Positions 1 to 8,265 of a stretch of DNA of 64,000 nt are shown in pieces; within the stretch, counting starts at the first letter, position 1, and each line of letters opens with the position of its first letter. The position numbers and the translations under genes are program-made. The notes under the pieces are model-generated. The model was not told the origin of the DNA. It worked only from the letters and a program-made list of their open reading frames with translations, and ran no database searches. Location: NCBI RefSeq assembly GCF_000711725.1, contig NZ_JONP01000021.1:1-64000 (forward strand). Reading direction: 5' to 3'. This DNA comes from Roseomonas aerilata DSM 19363. Lineage in GTDB: Bacteria; Pseudomonadota; Alphaproteobacteria; Acetobacterales; Acetobacteraceae.

Positions 1-12
1 GAGACGGGCTGA

Positions 13-2028
13 ATGTGCGGACTGACCGGCTTCTGGTCGCCGGCACACTTCGGCAGCGAGGCCGTGGCCCGCGGGATCGTCGAAGCGATGCGCGACCGCC
101 TCACGCATCGCGGGCCCGACGATCACGGCACCTGGATCGATGCGGAGAGCGGCATTGCCTTCGGCTTCCGCCGCCTCTCCATCATCGACCTCTCTCCCGC
201 CGGCCATCAGCCGATGGCCTCCGCGGACGGGCGCTTCGTCGCTATGATGAACGGCGAGATCTACAACTTCGCCGAACTTCGCGCCGAGATCGACGCGGCG
301 CGCGGCGGGCATCCCTGGCGCGGGCACTCCGACACCGAGGTGCTGGTCGAGGCCATCGACGAATGGGGACTCGAGCGCGCGCTGGGGCGCGCCAACGGCA
401 TGTTCGCGATCGCCGTCTGGGACCGGCGGGAGAACTCCCTCCTCCTCGCGCGCGACCGGATCGGCAAGAAGCCCATGTATTACGGCTGGATGGGCGGCCA
501 TTTCCTCTTCGGCTCCGAGTTGAAGGCCCTGCGGGCCCATCCCGCCTTCGACGGCCGCCTCTCGACCGAGGCGCTCTCGGGCTTCCTCCAGATCGGCTAC
601 GTCGTCGGGCGTCAGACGATCTTCGCGGGCCTCTCCAAGCTGCCCGGTGGCCATATCCTGCGCCTCGACGCCCGGGCGGCGGGGCGCCGGGAATCCCCTG
701 AGCCCAGCCCCTACTGGGATCTCCGGGGCGTGGCGGAGGCCGGGCTGGACGCCCAGGCCGCCGGACGCCTGGCCCGGCAGGAGGAGTTCGAGGCGCTGCT
801 GCGGGACTCGGTCGCGCTCCGCATGGTCGCCGACGTGCCCGTGGGCTCCTTCCTCTCGGGCGGCATCGACTCGAGCCTTGTCACGGCGCTCATGGCCAAG
901 GGCTCGGCCGGCGCGGTCCACAGCTTCGCCATCGGCTTCAACGTGCGCGAGTGGGACGAGGCGCCGCACGCGCGCGCCGTGGCCGAGCATCTCGGGACGC
1001 AGCACGAGGAGGCCTATCTCGGCGCCGCCGACATCCAGGACATGATCCGCGACATCGCCGAGGTCTGCGACGAGCCCCTGGCCGACGACTCGATCGTGCC
1101 CACGACCCTGCTGTGCCGGCTGGCGCGCCGCCAGGTGACCGTCGCGCTCTCGGGCGATGGCGGCGACGAGCTGCTGGGCGGCTATGCCCGCTACGCCGCG
1201 GTGAACGAGTGGCTGGAGCGGCGGCGTGGCCTGCCGCGGCCCGTGCGGGCCCTGGCCGGTCTCGTCTCGGGAGGGCTGGCGCCGGCGGCCGAGCGGCTGG
1301 GGCAGATGCGCATGGCGCGCCGGCTGCGGCTGCTCGACTGCCTGATGGGTTCGGGCGACCCGGACGAGGTCCACCGGATGCTCGTCTCGCAGACGCTCGA
1401 GGCGGATTCGCTTCTCGCCAGCCCCGCCGGGCTGCCGAACCCGCTGGAGGATCCGCGCTACCTCCTCGGCCGCTCGACCCCGATCGACCGCATGGGCTTC
1501 ACCGACCTCGCGACCTACCTCACGGACGATATCCTGGCGAAGGTGGACCGGGCGAGCATGTCCACCTCGCTCGAGGTGCGCTGCCCCCTGCTCGACTACC
1601 GCGTGATCGAGATGTCCTGGCGCTTCCCGACGGCCGAGAAATACGCAGCCGGGGAGGGCAAGCTTCCGCTTCGGCAATTACTCTACCGGCACGTGCCGCG
1701 CGCGTTGGTGGACCGGCCGAAGCGCGGCTTCGGGGCGCCTGTGGAGGTCTGGTTGCGGTCCGAGTTGCGCGACTGGGCGGAGGCGCTGATGAGCCCGGCG
1801 GCCCTGGCCCGCCACGGCCTGCTCGACGTGCGCGCCTGCCGCAAGCTCTGGGAGGATTTCCTCTACCGGAACCACTCCTTCAACCGCGTCATCTGGAACC
1901 TGCTCATGTTCCAGGCCTGGCACGCATCGCTCGACCACGCGCGGCCGGAGCCCTTCAGCGGGCAGGACCCGTGGCGGCCAGATGCGCCAGATGCTCGTGC
2001 AGCTGCCGACCGTTTCGTTCCCAACTGA
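13..2028 (+). CDS. asnB: Asparagine synthase (glutamine-hydrolysing), polysaccharide-cluster type
   Basis: The family amidates aspartate or a related carboxylate using glutamine-derived ammonia and ATP. The 671-residue protein begins Met-Cys-Gly, so Cys2 can serve as the N-terminal nucleophile of a class II glutamine amidotransferase domain (about residues 2-215). A synthase domain follows, with the ATP pyrophosphatase loop SGGIDSS at residues 282-288 and a second nucleotide-binding segment SGDGGDELLGGY around residue 390. Length fits the 600-680 residue AsnB family. Glycosyltransferase, acyltransferase and ligase genes lie next to it, so it may amidate a sugar acid of a surface glycan rather than make free asparagine; this is inference. 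Its 3' end overlaps the convergent glycosyltransferase by 74 bases. Confidence 0.93.
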   Translation: MCGLTGFWSPAHFGSEAVARGIVEAMRDRLTHRGPDDHGTWIDAESGIAFGFRRLSIIDLSPAGHQPMASADGRFVAMMNGEIYNFAELRAEIDAARGGHPWRGHSDTEVLVEAIDEWGLERALGRANGMFAIAVWDRRENSLLLARDRIGKKPMYYGWMGGHFLFGSELKALRAHPAFDGRLSTEALSGFLQIGYVVGRQTIFAGLSKLPGGHILRLDARAAGRRESPEPSPYWDLRGVAEAGLDAQAAGRLARQEEFEALLRDSVALRMVADVPVGSFLSGGIDSSLVTALMAKGSAGAVHSFAIGFNVREWDEAPHARAVAEHLGTQHEEAYLGAADIQDMIRDIAEVCDEPLADDSIVPTTLLCRLARRQVTVALSGDGGDELLGGYARYAAVNEWLERRRGLPRPVRALAGLVSGGLAPAAERLGQMRMARRLRLLDCLMGSGDPDEVHRMLVSQTLEADSLLASPAGLPNPLEDPRYLLGRSTPIDRMGFTDLATYLTDDILAKVDRASMSTSLEVRCPLLDYRVIEMSWRFPTAEKYAAGEGKLPLRQLLYRHVPRALVDRPKRGFGAPVEVWLRSELRDWAEALMSPAALARHGLLDVRACRKLWEDFLYRNHSFNRVIWNLLMFQAWHASLDHARPEPFSGQDPWRPDAPDARAAADRFVPN

Positions 2029-3139
2029 AGCGTTCCGCGCTCTCCCGCACAGCGGCCTGGGGCGGCGGGTCGGTCAGGATGTCCCGGATGGCGGCGGCGA
2101 TGGCGGCCGGCGTCCGCTCGCGCAGCAGGCGCCCGGCCGCCGGGCGGTCGATGGCCTCCGCGGCCCCGTCCACGTCCGGCGTCACCACCGGGGTGCCGCA
2201 GGCCAGCGCCTCCACCCAGGCATTGGCCAGCCCCTCGCTCTCGGAGGCGAGGGCCATGACATCGGCAGCAACCAGGATTCCCGGCAGCTCGGCGTGGGGG
2301 CGGTTGCCGAGGAGCCGCACCCGGTCCCCGAGTCCGCGCTGGCGGACGAGGCGTTCCAGCCGTTCGCGCTCAGGCCCTTCGCCGACAACGAGGAGAGTGG
2401 CGCCCTCGACGCCCGCCATGGCCTCGATCACCAGCTCGTGCCCCTTGCGTGGGATGAGCGACCCGAGGCTGACAACCAGCGGCCCTGTCACGCCGAGATC
2501 GCGCTTCGCCGCCGCGCGATCGTTAGGGCGGAAGCGCTCAAGGTCGCAGCCGGTGTAGTGCACGGCGATCTTGGCGGCATCCATGCCCATGCCCGCCATG
2601 TCCCGCGCGAGGGACTGCGAGACCGCGAGGAGGCGGCCAGCCCGGGCGGCAGCCCTCATGATCCCCTCCCGGCAGCCGCGGCGCGCGCCCCAGTAGTGGA
2701 TGTCCGCACCCCGCGCCTTGACCAGCAGCGGCACCCCGAACTCGGAGGCCAGCCGCTCGGCGGCGGGGCCGTCGGGATAGAAGAACTGGGCGTCGATCAC
2801 GTCGAAGGCGAAGCCCTCGTCCCGCCAGCGCGCGATCACGGGGCGGGCCGCCCGGGCGAGCAGGGCCGGGTTGAAGCGGCCGCTGAGGCCCGGGATCGTC
2901 AGCATGCGCGGCCGTGCGACGCGGATGCCCTTCCAGCTCTCTTCGGCCGGCAGGTCGCGCAGCGGCCGGTAATGCGGGTGCAGATCGAGCGGAAAGGGGG
3001 GCAGGCCGATCGGGTTGACCACGCGGACCTCCACCCCCTGCCGGGCGGCGAGGGCGCGGGTCTGGTGCTCCACGAAGACGCCGAAGGTCGGCCGCACCAC
3101 GTTCGGGAACAGCGTGGAGATGGTGAGCACGCGCAGCAT
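1955..3139 (-). CDS. GT4-family glycosyltransferase
   Basis: Predicted retaining glycosyltransferase that moves a sugar from a nucleotide-sugar donor to a growing surface glycan at the cytoplasmic face of the membrane. The N-terminal half starts LRVLTISTLFPN and contains the loop FGVFVEHQTRAL typical of GT-B enzymes. The C-terminal half has the family 4 donor-site features GSLIPRKGHELVIEAM and the Glu-rich motif SESEGLANAWVEALACG. I start it at the ATG at 3139 (394 residues), because the 17 residues before it in the longer frame look like non-coding sequence and the family starts with this beta strand. It converges on asnB and overlaps its end. The acceptor cannot be read from sequence. Confidence 0.9.
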   Translation of the reverse strand: MLRVLTISTLFPNVVRPTFGVFVEHQTRALAARQGVEVRVVNPIGLPPFPLDLHPHYRPLRDLPAEESWKGIRVARPRMLTIPGLSGRFNPALLARAARPVIARWRDEGFAFDVIDAQFFYPDGPAAERLASEFGVPLLVKARGADIHYWGARRGCREGIMRAAARAGRLLAVSQSLARDMAGMGMDAAKIAVHYTGCDLERFRPNDRAAAKRDLGVTGPLVVSLGSLIPRKGHELVIEAMAGVEGATLLVVGEGPERERLERLVRQRGLGDRVRLLGNRPHAELPGILVAADVMALASESEGLANAWVEALACGTPVVTPDVDGAAEAIDRPAAGRLLRERTPAAIAAAIRDILTDPPPQAAVRESAERFSWERNGRQLHEHLAHLAATGPAR

Positions 3140-3381
3140 TCGGGCCCCCAAACCTCTCCGTCCCAAGTCGCGACTCGCGACGGGGCGCAACCTGACGGCC
3201 CTCGGGCCCGGCGTCTAGTAGCCGAGGGACGGCCGCCGGCTCGGGGCGGGGACGATACGCGGCCGTGCGCCCTTGCAACGAGCCCGCCCGCATGCGTTCT
3301 GCCTCCCTGGCCGAGAGGGCGCGTCGCCTCGCCGGCCCCGGATCGGGGGGCCGGCTCCAACCCCGGCACGGGAGTCCTGGT

Positions 3382-4491
3382 TTGAGCAGAGTGAGACCGA
3401 TTCACGCGCTCACCTCGCTGCGCGGCGTCGCGGCCTGGTGGGTGGTGCTCTACCACTTCCGGGAGTTCTTCCCCGCGGGCACGCCCTGGGCCATCCAGGC
3501 CTTCACCGCCAAGGGCTACCTTGCGGTGGACCTGTTCTTCGAGCTGAGCGGCTTCGTCATCGCCCTCAACTATGCCAGCCGGATGGAGACCTTCCGCCTC
3601 GGGGACAGCATCCGCTTCCTCCTGCTGCGGCTCGCGCGGATCTATCCGCTGCACCTCTTCATGATGCTCGTCTTTCTCGCGAACCCCATCGCGCTGAAGT
3701 TCTTCTCGACCCAGGGCACGATCGACCACCGCTACGACCCCGCCTACTACGTGATGAGCCTCTTCCTCGTGCAGAACTGGGGCCTGACCGACGACATTCG
3801 GTGGAACATCCCGGCCTGGTCGATCAGCACCGAGTGGGCCTCCTACCTCGTCTTCCCGATCCTCACCCCCCTGCTCGTCCCGGCCTACCGAAGGCGGATT
3901 CTCGTGGTCGGCGGGGCGATCCTGCTGCTCGTGCTCCTCGCGGTGCTGACGGCGGCGAATGGCGGGGAACTCGGCGGCGAAATCCCGCGTCTCGGGCTGA
4001 TGCGCTGCCTGATCGAATTCCAGACGGGCGTGCTTCTCTGCCACTTCACCACCCTCTGCCCCGCGCGCGGCCCGTGGCGGAGCGGGATCGCGGCGGGCCT
4101 CGCTCTCGCCCTCTTCGCGGCCTATGCCCTGCTGCCGGTGCCGGATTACGCCGTCATGCCCGCGGGCTTCCTGTGCCTGATCTACGCCCTGACCGACGAG
4201 AACAACCCGCTGGCGCGCGCGCTCCGGGTTCCAGTGCTGGAGTGGCTCGGCGACATCTCCTACTCGACCTATCTGGTCCATTACTTCGTCAAGGACTGGG
4301 TCAAGTTCCTCATCGTGGGGCCCGACACGCCGGTGCTGGCGATCCTCGGCACCTATGTGCTCGTCACCGGGGCTCTGTCGGTCGTTCTCTACCGCCTCAT
4401 CGAGCGGCCGGGGCAGCAGGCCGTGCAGACCCTACTACGGAGCCGCCCCCTGCCCGGCTCGGGTGCCTCGACGCAGCCCGGCCCCCGCTGA
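3382..4491 (+). CDS. Acyltransferase 3 family membrane protein (surface glycan O-acyltransferase)
   Basis: Multi-pass membrane enzyme of the OafA/ExoZ type, which transfers acetyl or another acyl group to sugars. The N-terminus carries the family signature SLRGVAAWWVVLYHF with the conserved Arg and His, followed by about ten hydrophobic helices. The C-terminal segment LGDISYSTYLVHYF is also typical. I choose the TTG at 3382 as start (369 residues), seven bases after GGGAG; GTG at 3391 is an alternative. The longer frame from 3265 adds about 39 low-complexity residues with no ribosome binding site. The location between a glycosyltransferase and an O-antigen ligase suggests decoration of capsule, LPS or exopolysaccharide. 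Confidence 0.88.
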   Translation: MSRVRPIHALTSLRGVAAWWVVLYHFREFFPAGTPWAIQAFTAKGYLAVDLFFELSGFVIALNYASRMETFRLGDSIRFLLLRLARIYPLHLFMMLVFLANPIALKFFSTQGTIDHRYDPAYYVMSLFLVQNWGLTDDIRWNIPAWSISTEWASYLVFPILTPLLVPAYRRRILVVGGAILLLVLLAVLTAANGGELGGEIPRLGLMRCLIEFQTGVLLCHFTTLCPARGPWRSGIAAGLALALFAAYALLPVPDYAVMPAGFLCLIYALTDENNPLARALRVPVLEWLGDISYSTYLVHYFVKDWVKFLIVGPDTPVLAILGTYVLVTGALSVVLYRLIERPGQQAVQTLLRSRPLPGSGASTQPGPR

Positions 4492-4506
4492 GGGAGGGCC
4501 GGGCTC

Positions 4507-6102
4507 TCATCCCTTGACCGGGAGGTCGCCTTCCATTCTCGCCGGCGCGGCCCGTCTGCGCCAGCCAGCATCCCGGGGCCCCGCCAGGGCGGGGGCGGCG
4601 GCGAGCGTCGCGCTTCCCGTCGCGGGGCGGTTGCGCCAGCCCGGCTGGCGGGTGGGCACGGGCGGCTTGTAGGCGGGTCCGCCCGCCAACCCCTTGGCCG
4701 CGGGCGCCGCGCGCCAGCCGCCGCCCGCGGCCACCGCCGGCTCGGGCAGCGCAGGGCCTGCGGGCTTCGGCAGGGTGAGCCGATCCCGCCAGCTGCGCTG
4801 CTGCTTCGCCGCGTCCGCCGCCCCCTTCTTCAACCGTTGGACATGGTGGGCGAGGCAGGCCGAAAGGGCGAACATGTAATAAAGCATCGGCTGGAAGGCG
4901 ACGCCGATGAAGGAACCGCAGGCGAGCAGCGTGATCAGGGAAACCTGCAAGGCGTAGGCGAGTTCCCGCAGCCACTCCATCCCCGGCGTCTTCTTCGCCC
5001 ATCGCGAGGTCCGCTGGAGCGAGAGGAAGGCGGTGACGATCAGCGCGCCAAACAGGGCAAGGCCCGGCCAACCATGCTCTCCCAGCACCTCGAAGTAGAT
5101 GCTGTGGAAGGCCTTGCCCCTGAAGACATCGTCCTCCAACCCGCCATCCGCGGCGGGGAAGCGGATCTCGTTCACTTCAAAGGAGTTGAACCCGCCGCCC
5201 AGCGGGTTGTGGGCGACGAAGTCGAGAGTCCACTTCCAGACGAGAATGCGCCCGAGGGCCGAGCCCTCGGTCTGGTAGGTGTTGATTGTGGAAATTCGTT
5301 CGTTCCAGGCGCTCGAGGTGAAGAAGACGAGCGCCGCCCCCGCCACCGCGCCCATCAGGCCGTAGGTCACCTTATGCCGCGTGCGGAGCCACAGCCCGGT
5401 GCCGACGACGAGCATGCCAATGAGCCCGGTGCGGGCGTAGGTGCCAACCGCGCAGGTAATGGTCGCGACCGCGAGGCCGATATACATCAGGTTCGTGATC
5501 GGATGCTTCGGCACGATAATGGTGTGGTTGCGCAGGTAGAGGACGATCGGCAGCAGCATCAGGGCGACGGCTGCGAGGGTGCTTCCCTCCGCGAAGCCGG
5601 AATTGCCGCTCACCACGCCGAGGGCCATGCCGTAGCCGCCGCCGTTGATGATGGTTTTCAACCCAGTGGGTAGGACGTGGATCGCTAGCGAGAAGAGGTA
5701 GATCTGGAGGAAGGCTTCGATCTGCACGCGCGAGCGGAAGACGTAGGGGATAAAAGCGGAGAAGAGGATCGTCTTCACCGCCCAGTTCCACTTCGTCCAG
5801 GCTGACCAGGGCGAAACGGCGAGCACGGCGGTCGTGAAGGTCACCCAGCCCGCAAAGAGCACGGTGAGCACGAGGATGAGAGAGATGCCCGGCGGATCGC
5901 GGCGGTCCATCATCACGTAGCCGCCGATCGCCAGCAGCGCCATGATCAGCGAGACCGGAATCGAGGGAAGGATCGAGTAGGCGACGTTCTGCGGCGTGAA
6001 GGTATCGACCCAGACATAGCCGAGGCTGAACACGAAGGGCGCGGCCACCCCGAGCGTGACGAAGGCAATATAGATGAGGGTCAGGTAGACACTGCGCAGC
6101 AT
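4507..6102 (-). CDS. O-antigen ligase / O-glycosylation ligase-like membrane protein (Wzy_C)
   Basis: A 531-residue multi-pass inner membrane protein resembling the Wzy/WaaL ligase superfamily, closest in feel to the exosortase-A-associated O-glycosylation ligases (DUF5935 plus Wzy_C). These enzymes move a lipid-linked glycan to another acceptor in the periplasm. About ten helices occupy residues 1-420. The large periplasmic loop contains GRILVWKWTLDFVAHNPLGG and later FHSIYFEVLGEHGW, which carry the conserved Arg and His of the ligase fold. Beyond residue about 425 there is a Pro/Ala/Arg-rich tail of about 100 residues unlike the rest. The upstream small membrane protein ends seven bases before this start, so the two are probably one operon. 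No exosortase or PEP-CTERM gene is visible in the window. Confidence 0.85.
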   Translation of the reverse strand: MLRSVYLTLIYIAFVTLGVAAPFVFSLGYVWVDTFTPQNVAYSILPSIPVSLIMALLAIGGYVMMDRRDPPGISLILVLTVLFAGWVTFTTAVLAVSPWSAWTKWNWAVKTILFSAFIPYVFRSRVQIEAFLQIYLFSLAIHVLPTGLKTIINGGGYGMALGVVSGNSGFAEGSTLAAVALMLLPIVLYLRNHTIIVPKHPITNLMYIGLAVATITCAVGTYARTGLIGMLVVGTGLWLRTRHKVTYGLMGAVAGAALVFFTSSAWNERISTINTYQTEGSALGRILVWKWTLDFVAHNPLGGGFNSFEVNEIRFPAADGGLEDDVFRGKAFHSIYFEVLGEHGWPGLALFGALIVTAFLSLQRTSRWAKKTPGMEWLRELAYALQVSLITLLACGSFIGVAFQPMLYYMFALSACLAHHVQRLKKGAADAAKQQRSWRDRLTLPKPAGPALPEPAVAAGGGWRAAPAAKGLAGGPAYKPPVPTRQPGWRNRPATGSATLAAAPALAGPRDAGWRRRAAPARMEGDLPVKG

Positions 6103-6108
6103 GGCGCC

Positions 6109-6306
6109 TTATCTCTCCCCACGCGCGGCGCTGGCCGTGCGCGCGTGCTTCCGGCGCCAGCCCTCATCCACTTCCTGCGGCTTCCCGGGTGCCTCCTCGG
6201 GTTGCGGCTGGCTGAACCAGGGAATTTTGCTGTCCAGAATCACGGCACGGACAGCAATGAAGACACAAAGAATTGTAGTAAACAAAATGGCACTAAGATC
6301 AAGCAT
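6109..6306 (-). CDS. Small single-pass membrane protein upstream of the ligase
   Basis: A 65-residue protein starting MLDLSAILFTTILCVF, with one hydrophobic helix at about residues 3-23 and a charged, Arg-rich tail. I do not recognise a family. The ATG at 6306 has GGAGCGG just upstream; a GTG at 6333 (74 residues), itself preceded by AGGA, is an alternative start. The stop lies seven bases before the ligase ATG, so the genes are probably cotranscribed and the product may be an accessory subunit of the glycan ligase. Its coding region is visibly less GC-rich than its neighbours. Confidence 0.6.
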   Translation of the reverse strand: MLDLSAILFTTILCVFIAVRAVILDSKIPWFSQPQPEEAPGKPQEVDEGWRRKHARTASAARGER

Positions 6307-6333
6307 GCCGCTCCCGCTCCACTCGTCCGCCAC

Positions 6334-6715
6334 TGTATTCCTGGCGAAAACCCGGGCCGAATGAAATAGCCCAGGGAACGCAAGTTCATGATTGAACGCA
6401 ACGTGATCCCGTTACGGTTGCATTGAGAAGGCCTTGCCAGCCAGATTTTCGTGGGATGGAAGGCTTGCAAGGACGACCTTGCTCAGCCGAGGCTGGATAC
6501 TCCGTTGCCCTGAGGGCAGACTGAACAGTCCGCTGCCGACGCTTACGACGCTAATACCTCGCGAAGATCGGCGGCGGCAGAACCCACCTCACCAACCGGC
6601 ACAATACGGGCGGCTAAGACAATGGCGGCGCAGGCTCAGCCGTGCCCAAGCCCACGAGGGAGCCTTCGTCAAACTGCCGCCGAACGGCAATCCTGGCCTT
6701 GCTCAGAGATGAAAC
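6334..6715. other. 382-base intergenic region between the ligase operon and tRNA-Arg
   Basis: No convincing gene is seen; short open frames here have unnatural composition. The region is less GC-rich than its surroundings. Besides the direct repeats at 6376-6401 it holds two tiny adjacent hairpins: arms TGCCC/GGGCA at 6506-6518 and GACT/AGTC at 6519-6530. A small RNA cannot be excluded. Confidence 0.4.
6376..6401 (-). promoter_or_regulatory. Pair of 8-bp direct repeats upstream of the ligase operon
   Basis: Read on the minus strand, TTGCGTTC occurs twice (6401-6394 and 6383-6376), 18 bases apart, in an AT-richer stretch before the small membrane protein. A short inverted repeat GTTC/GAAC overlaps the copies. 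Spacing near two helical turns suits binding of a dimeric regulator, but no clear -10 box is seen. This is a candidate only. Confidence 0.25.
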
Positions 6716-6792
6716 TGGCGGACCCGACACGATTCGAACGTGCGACCTTTGCCTTCGGAGGGCAACGCTCTATCCAGCTGAGCTACGGGTCC
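6716..6792 (-). tRNA. tRNA-Arg (anticodon CCG)
   Basis: A 77-base cloverleaf on the minus strand. The acceptor stem is GGACCCG paired with CGGGTCC, the D arm is GCTC...GAGC, the anticodon stem is TTGCC/GGCAA with loop CTCCGAA (anticodon CCG, reading CGG), and the T arm has TTCGAAT between GCACG and CGTGT. The discriminator is G and the 3' CCA is encoded (6718-6716). It lies downstream of, and in the same direction as, the muramidase gene. Confidence 0.97.
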
Positions 6793-6813
6793 CCGTGGGT
6801 TCAATAGCCCAGC

Positions 6814-6842
6814 CGCCCGCCGGGGGGAACCCCCGACGGGCG
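6814..6842 (-). terminator. Hairpin between muramidase gene and tRNA-Arg
   Basis: Arms CGCCCG (6814-6819) and CGGGCG (6837-6842) enclose a second stem GGGGG/CCCCC with a short AA loop. It lies 22 bases beyond the muramidase stop codon. There is no run of T after it in either direction, so it would be a weak intrinsic terminator or a processing site before the tRNA. Confidence 0.45.
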
Positions 6843-6864
6843 ACCGCCTCACCGGCAGCCCGGC

Positions 6865-8118
6865 TCAGGCTGCAAGGCTCTCCGTCGCCCCTGTGCCCAT
6901 CGCGATCGCGGAGGTTCCCCCCGCCGACATCCCCAAGGCCGCCTGGCGAGTGCCCTCCACCCGACGCGTCCAGCCCCGGCCGAAGGTCTGGAACCCGTCC
7001 AGGCCGCGGTAGTAGGCCATCCGTCCTGCTGCGAGCCGGCCGATGAGCTCCGCCCCGCGGCAGGCCCGGGCCGCGGCGAGGGTTATGGGCCCGATCGACC
7101 CGTCCGCTTTCACCCCAACACTGCCCTGAAGGAGACGAAGGCTCCGGCCTGGCCCGGCATTCACCCCGAAGTCGAAGACCATCAGGTCCACTCCGGGGGG
7201 CAGCTCGGCGCAGCGCATCGGGATCCAGTACCGAGCCCGATAGATCTCGCGCGCCTCGGCCCGGGTCAGGGCGCGAACATCCGCCTCGGTCGCCTCGACG
7301 TCACGGAAGTCAGAAAGGGTGCGGCGGGTAATGCCGAGGTTGGTGGCGCCACCGGGATCGGCCGGGTTGTTTACGAACCCACCTTCCGCTGCCAGCACAT
7401 GGTCGAGACAGGCATCGAAGCGGTCCTCGGCCGGCCGCTGCGCGACGCGCGACACGAGGGAGAGCGCCGGCGCCGGCGGATCGGCGGAGATGGCCGCGCC
7501 CTGCGGGGCCTGTGGCGGGCCCTGCAACCGCGCCTGTAGCTGCACCTCCTGCAGCCGCCCCACCAGGGCATCCTTGTTGCGGGAGGATTGGGAGGAGCCG
7601 ATCCAGAAATTCACCACCGCGGCGAAGGCGGCGCCGAGCGTGCCCACGGTGATGTTGATCACGCTGGCCACCTGGGGGTCGAAGCGGGGGCCGCCCTCGG
7701 CCGGCGGATTGATGCTCACCAGCAGCGCCAGCACCGAGAAGAAGCCCAGCACCACGAGGGTGGAGACCGTGACCGGCCCCCAGGCCGATGCGCCGCCCCG
7801 TGCCGCGCGGGCCGTCCCTCCTCCCGCAGAAAGACCCGCGAGGGAGGCCGCGCCCCGTCGTCCCTCACCCACCGGGCGGGTTTCCGCCGCAAGGCGGGCG
7901 CCCTGCAGGGCAATCTCCGTCAGCCGGGCGCGAAGGGCGGCCGCCCGCCCTGGATCGGCGGCCAGGGCTGCGCGGGCGGCTACGGGATCGGCGGTGCCGA
8001 GCACCTGATGGACGGCTTCGGCGGCTGCGGCCGCGACGAGGCCGGCGGGATCGGCGGCCACCAGCCGCAGGATGTCGGGCACCAGGGCGGCCGCGACGGG
8101 AATGAGCGATAGCGCCAT
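6865..8118 (-). CDS. GH108 N-acetylmuramidase with N-terminal two-helix membrane module
   Basis: The C-terminal half (about residues 235-400) is a glycosyl hydrolase 108 / ZliS-type muramidase: LDHVLAAEGGF with the catalytic Glu at residue 245, then NPADPGGATNLGIT, and a peptidoglycan-binding end (DFGVNAGPGRSLRLLQ). Such enzymes cut the MurNAc-GlcNAc bond in phage endolysins and gene-transfer-agent lysis cassettes. The N-terminal half is Ala-rich and carries two hydrophobic helices (about 113-136 and 150-174), which look like a holin or a membrane anchor fused to the enzyme. The 417-residue length is more than double a normal GH108 endolysin. The gene stands alone with its own promoter; no phage structural genes are near. 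Confidence 0.85.
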   Translation of the reverse strand: MALSLIPVAAALVPDILRLVAADPAGLVAAAAAEAVHQVLGTADPVAARAALAADPGRAAALRARLTEIALQGARLAAETRPVGEGRRGAASLAGLSAGGGTARAARGGASAWGPVTVSTLVVLGFFSVLALLVSINPPAEGGPRFDPQVASVINITVGTLGAAFAAVVNFWIGSSQSSRNKDALVGRLQEVQLQARLQGPPQAPQGAAISADPPAPALSLVSRVAQRPAEDRFDACLDHVLAAEGGFVNNPADPGGATNLGITRRTLSDFRDVEATEADVRALTRAEAREIYRARYWIPMRCAELPPGVDLMVFDFGVNAGPGRSLRLLQGSVGVKADGSIGPITLAAARACRGAELIGRLAAGRMAYYRGLDGFQTFGRGWTRRVEGTRQAALGMSAGGTSAIAMGTGATESLAA

Positions 8119-8164
8119 GTGGGGGGGCTCCTACGGTGAACGGGACATCGGATCGCCAAGGGAA

Positions 8165-8192
8165 TGTATACCTTCCTAACATAGGAAATCAA
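8165..8192 (-). promoter_or_regulatory. Sigma70-like promoter of the muramidase gene with palindromic operator
   Basis: On the minus strand TTGATT (8192-8187) and TATACA (8170-8165) are separated by 16 bases, a near-consensus housekeeping promoter that stands out in this GC-rich genome. Between the boxes is an inverted repeat TTCCTA-N3-TAGGAA (8173-8187), well placed to let a repressor block RNA polymerase. The predicted transcript start is about 40 bases before the muramidase ATG at 8118, which is preceded by GGAG. Confidence 0.6.
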
Positions 8193-8265
8193 GCATTTTC
8201 CCGTTACCCGCCTTGTTTCCCCTGGCCCAGCCGGGCCATCCTGCGGCCACGCCCAAAGGTGCCCC

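Noticed and set aside
13-6333. Considered an exosortase/PEP-CTERM (XrtA) glycan cluster
   Set aside because: The ligase resembles that type, but no exosortase, PEP-CTERM protein or Xrt-type operon is in view, and asnB looks like a general polysaccharide AsnB. Left as possibility only.
6240-6470. 76-codon hydrophobic frame overlapping the small membrane protein in another phase
   Set aside because: The alternative frame at 6306-6109 has a better ribosome site and tight spacing to the ligase; both cannot be coding.
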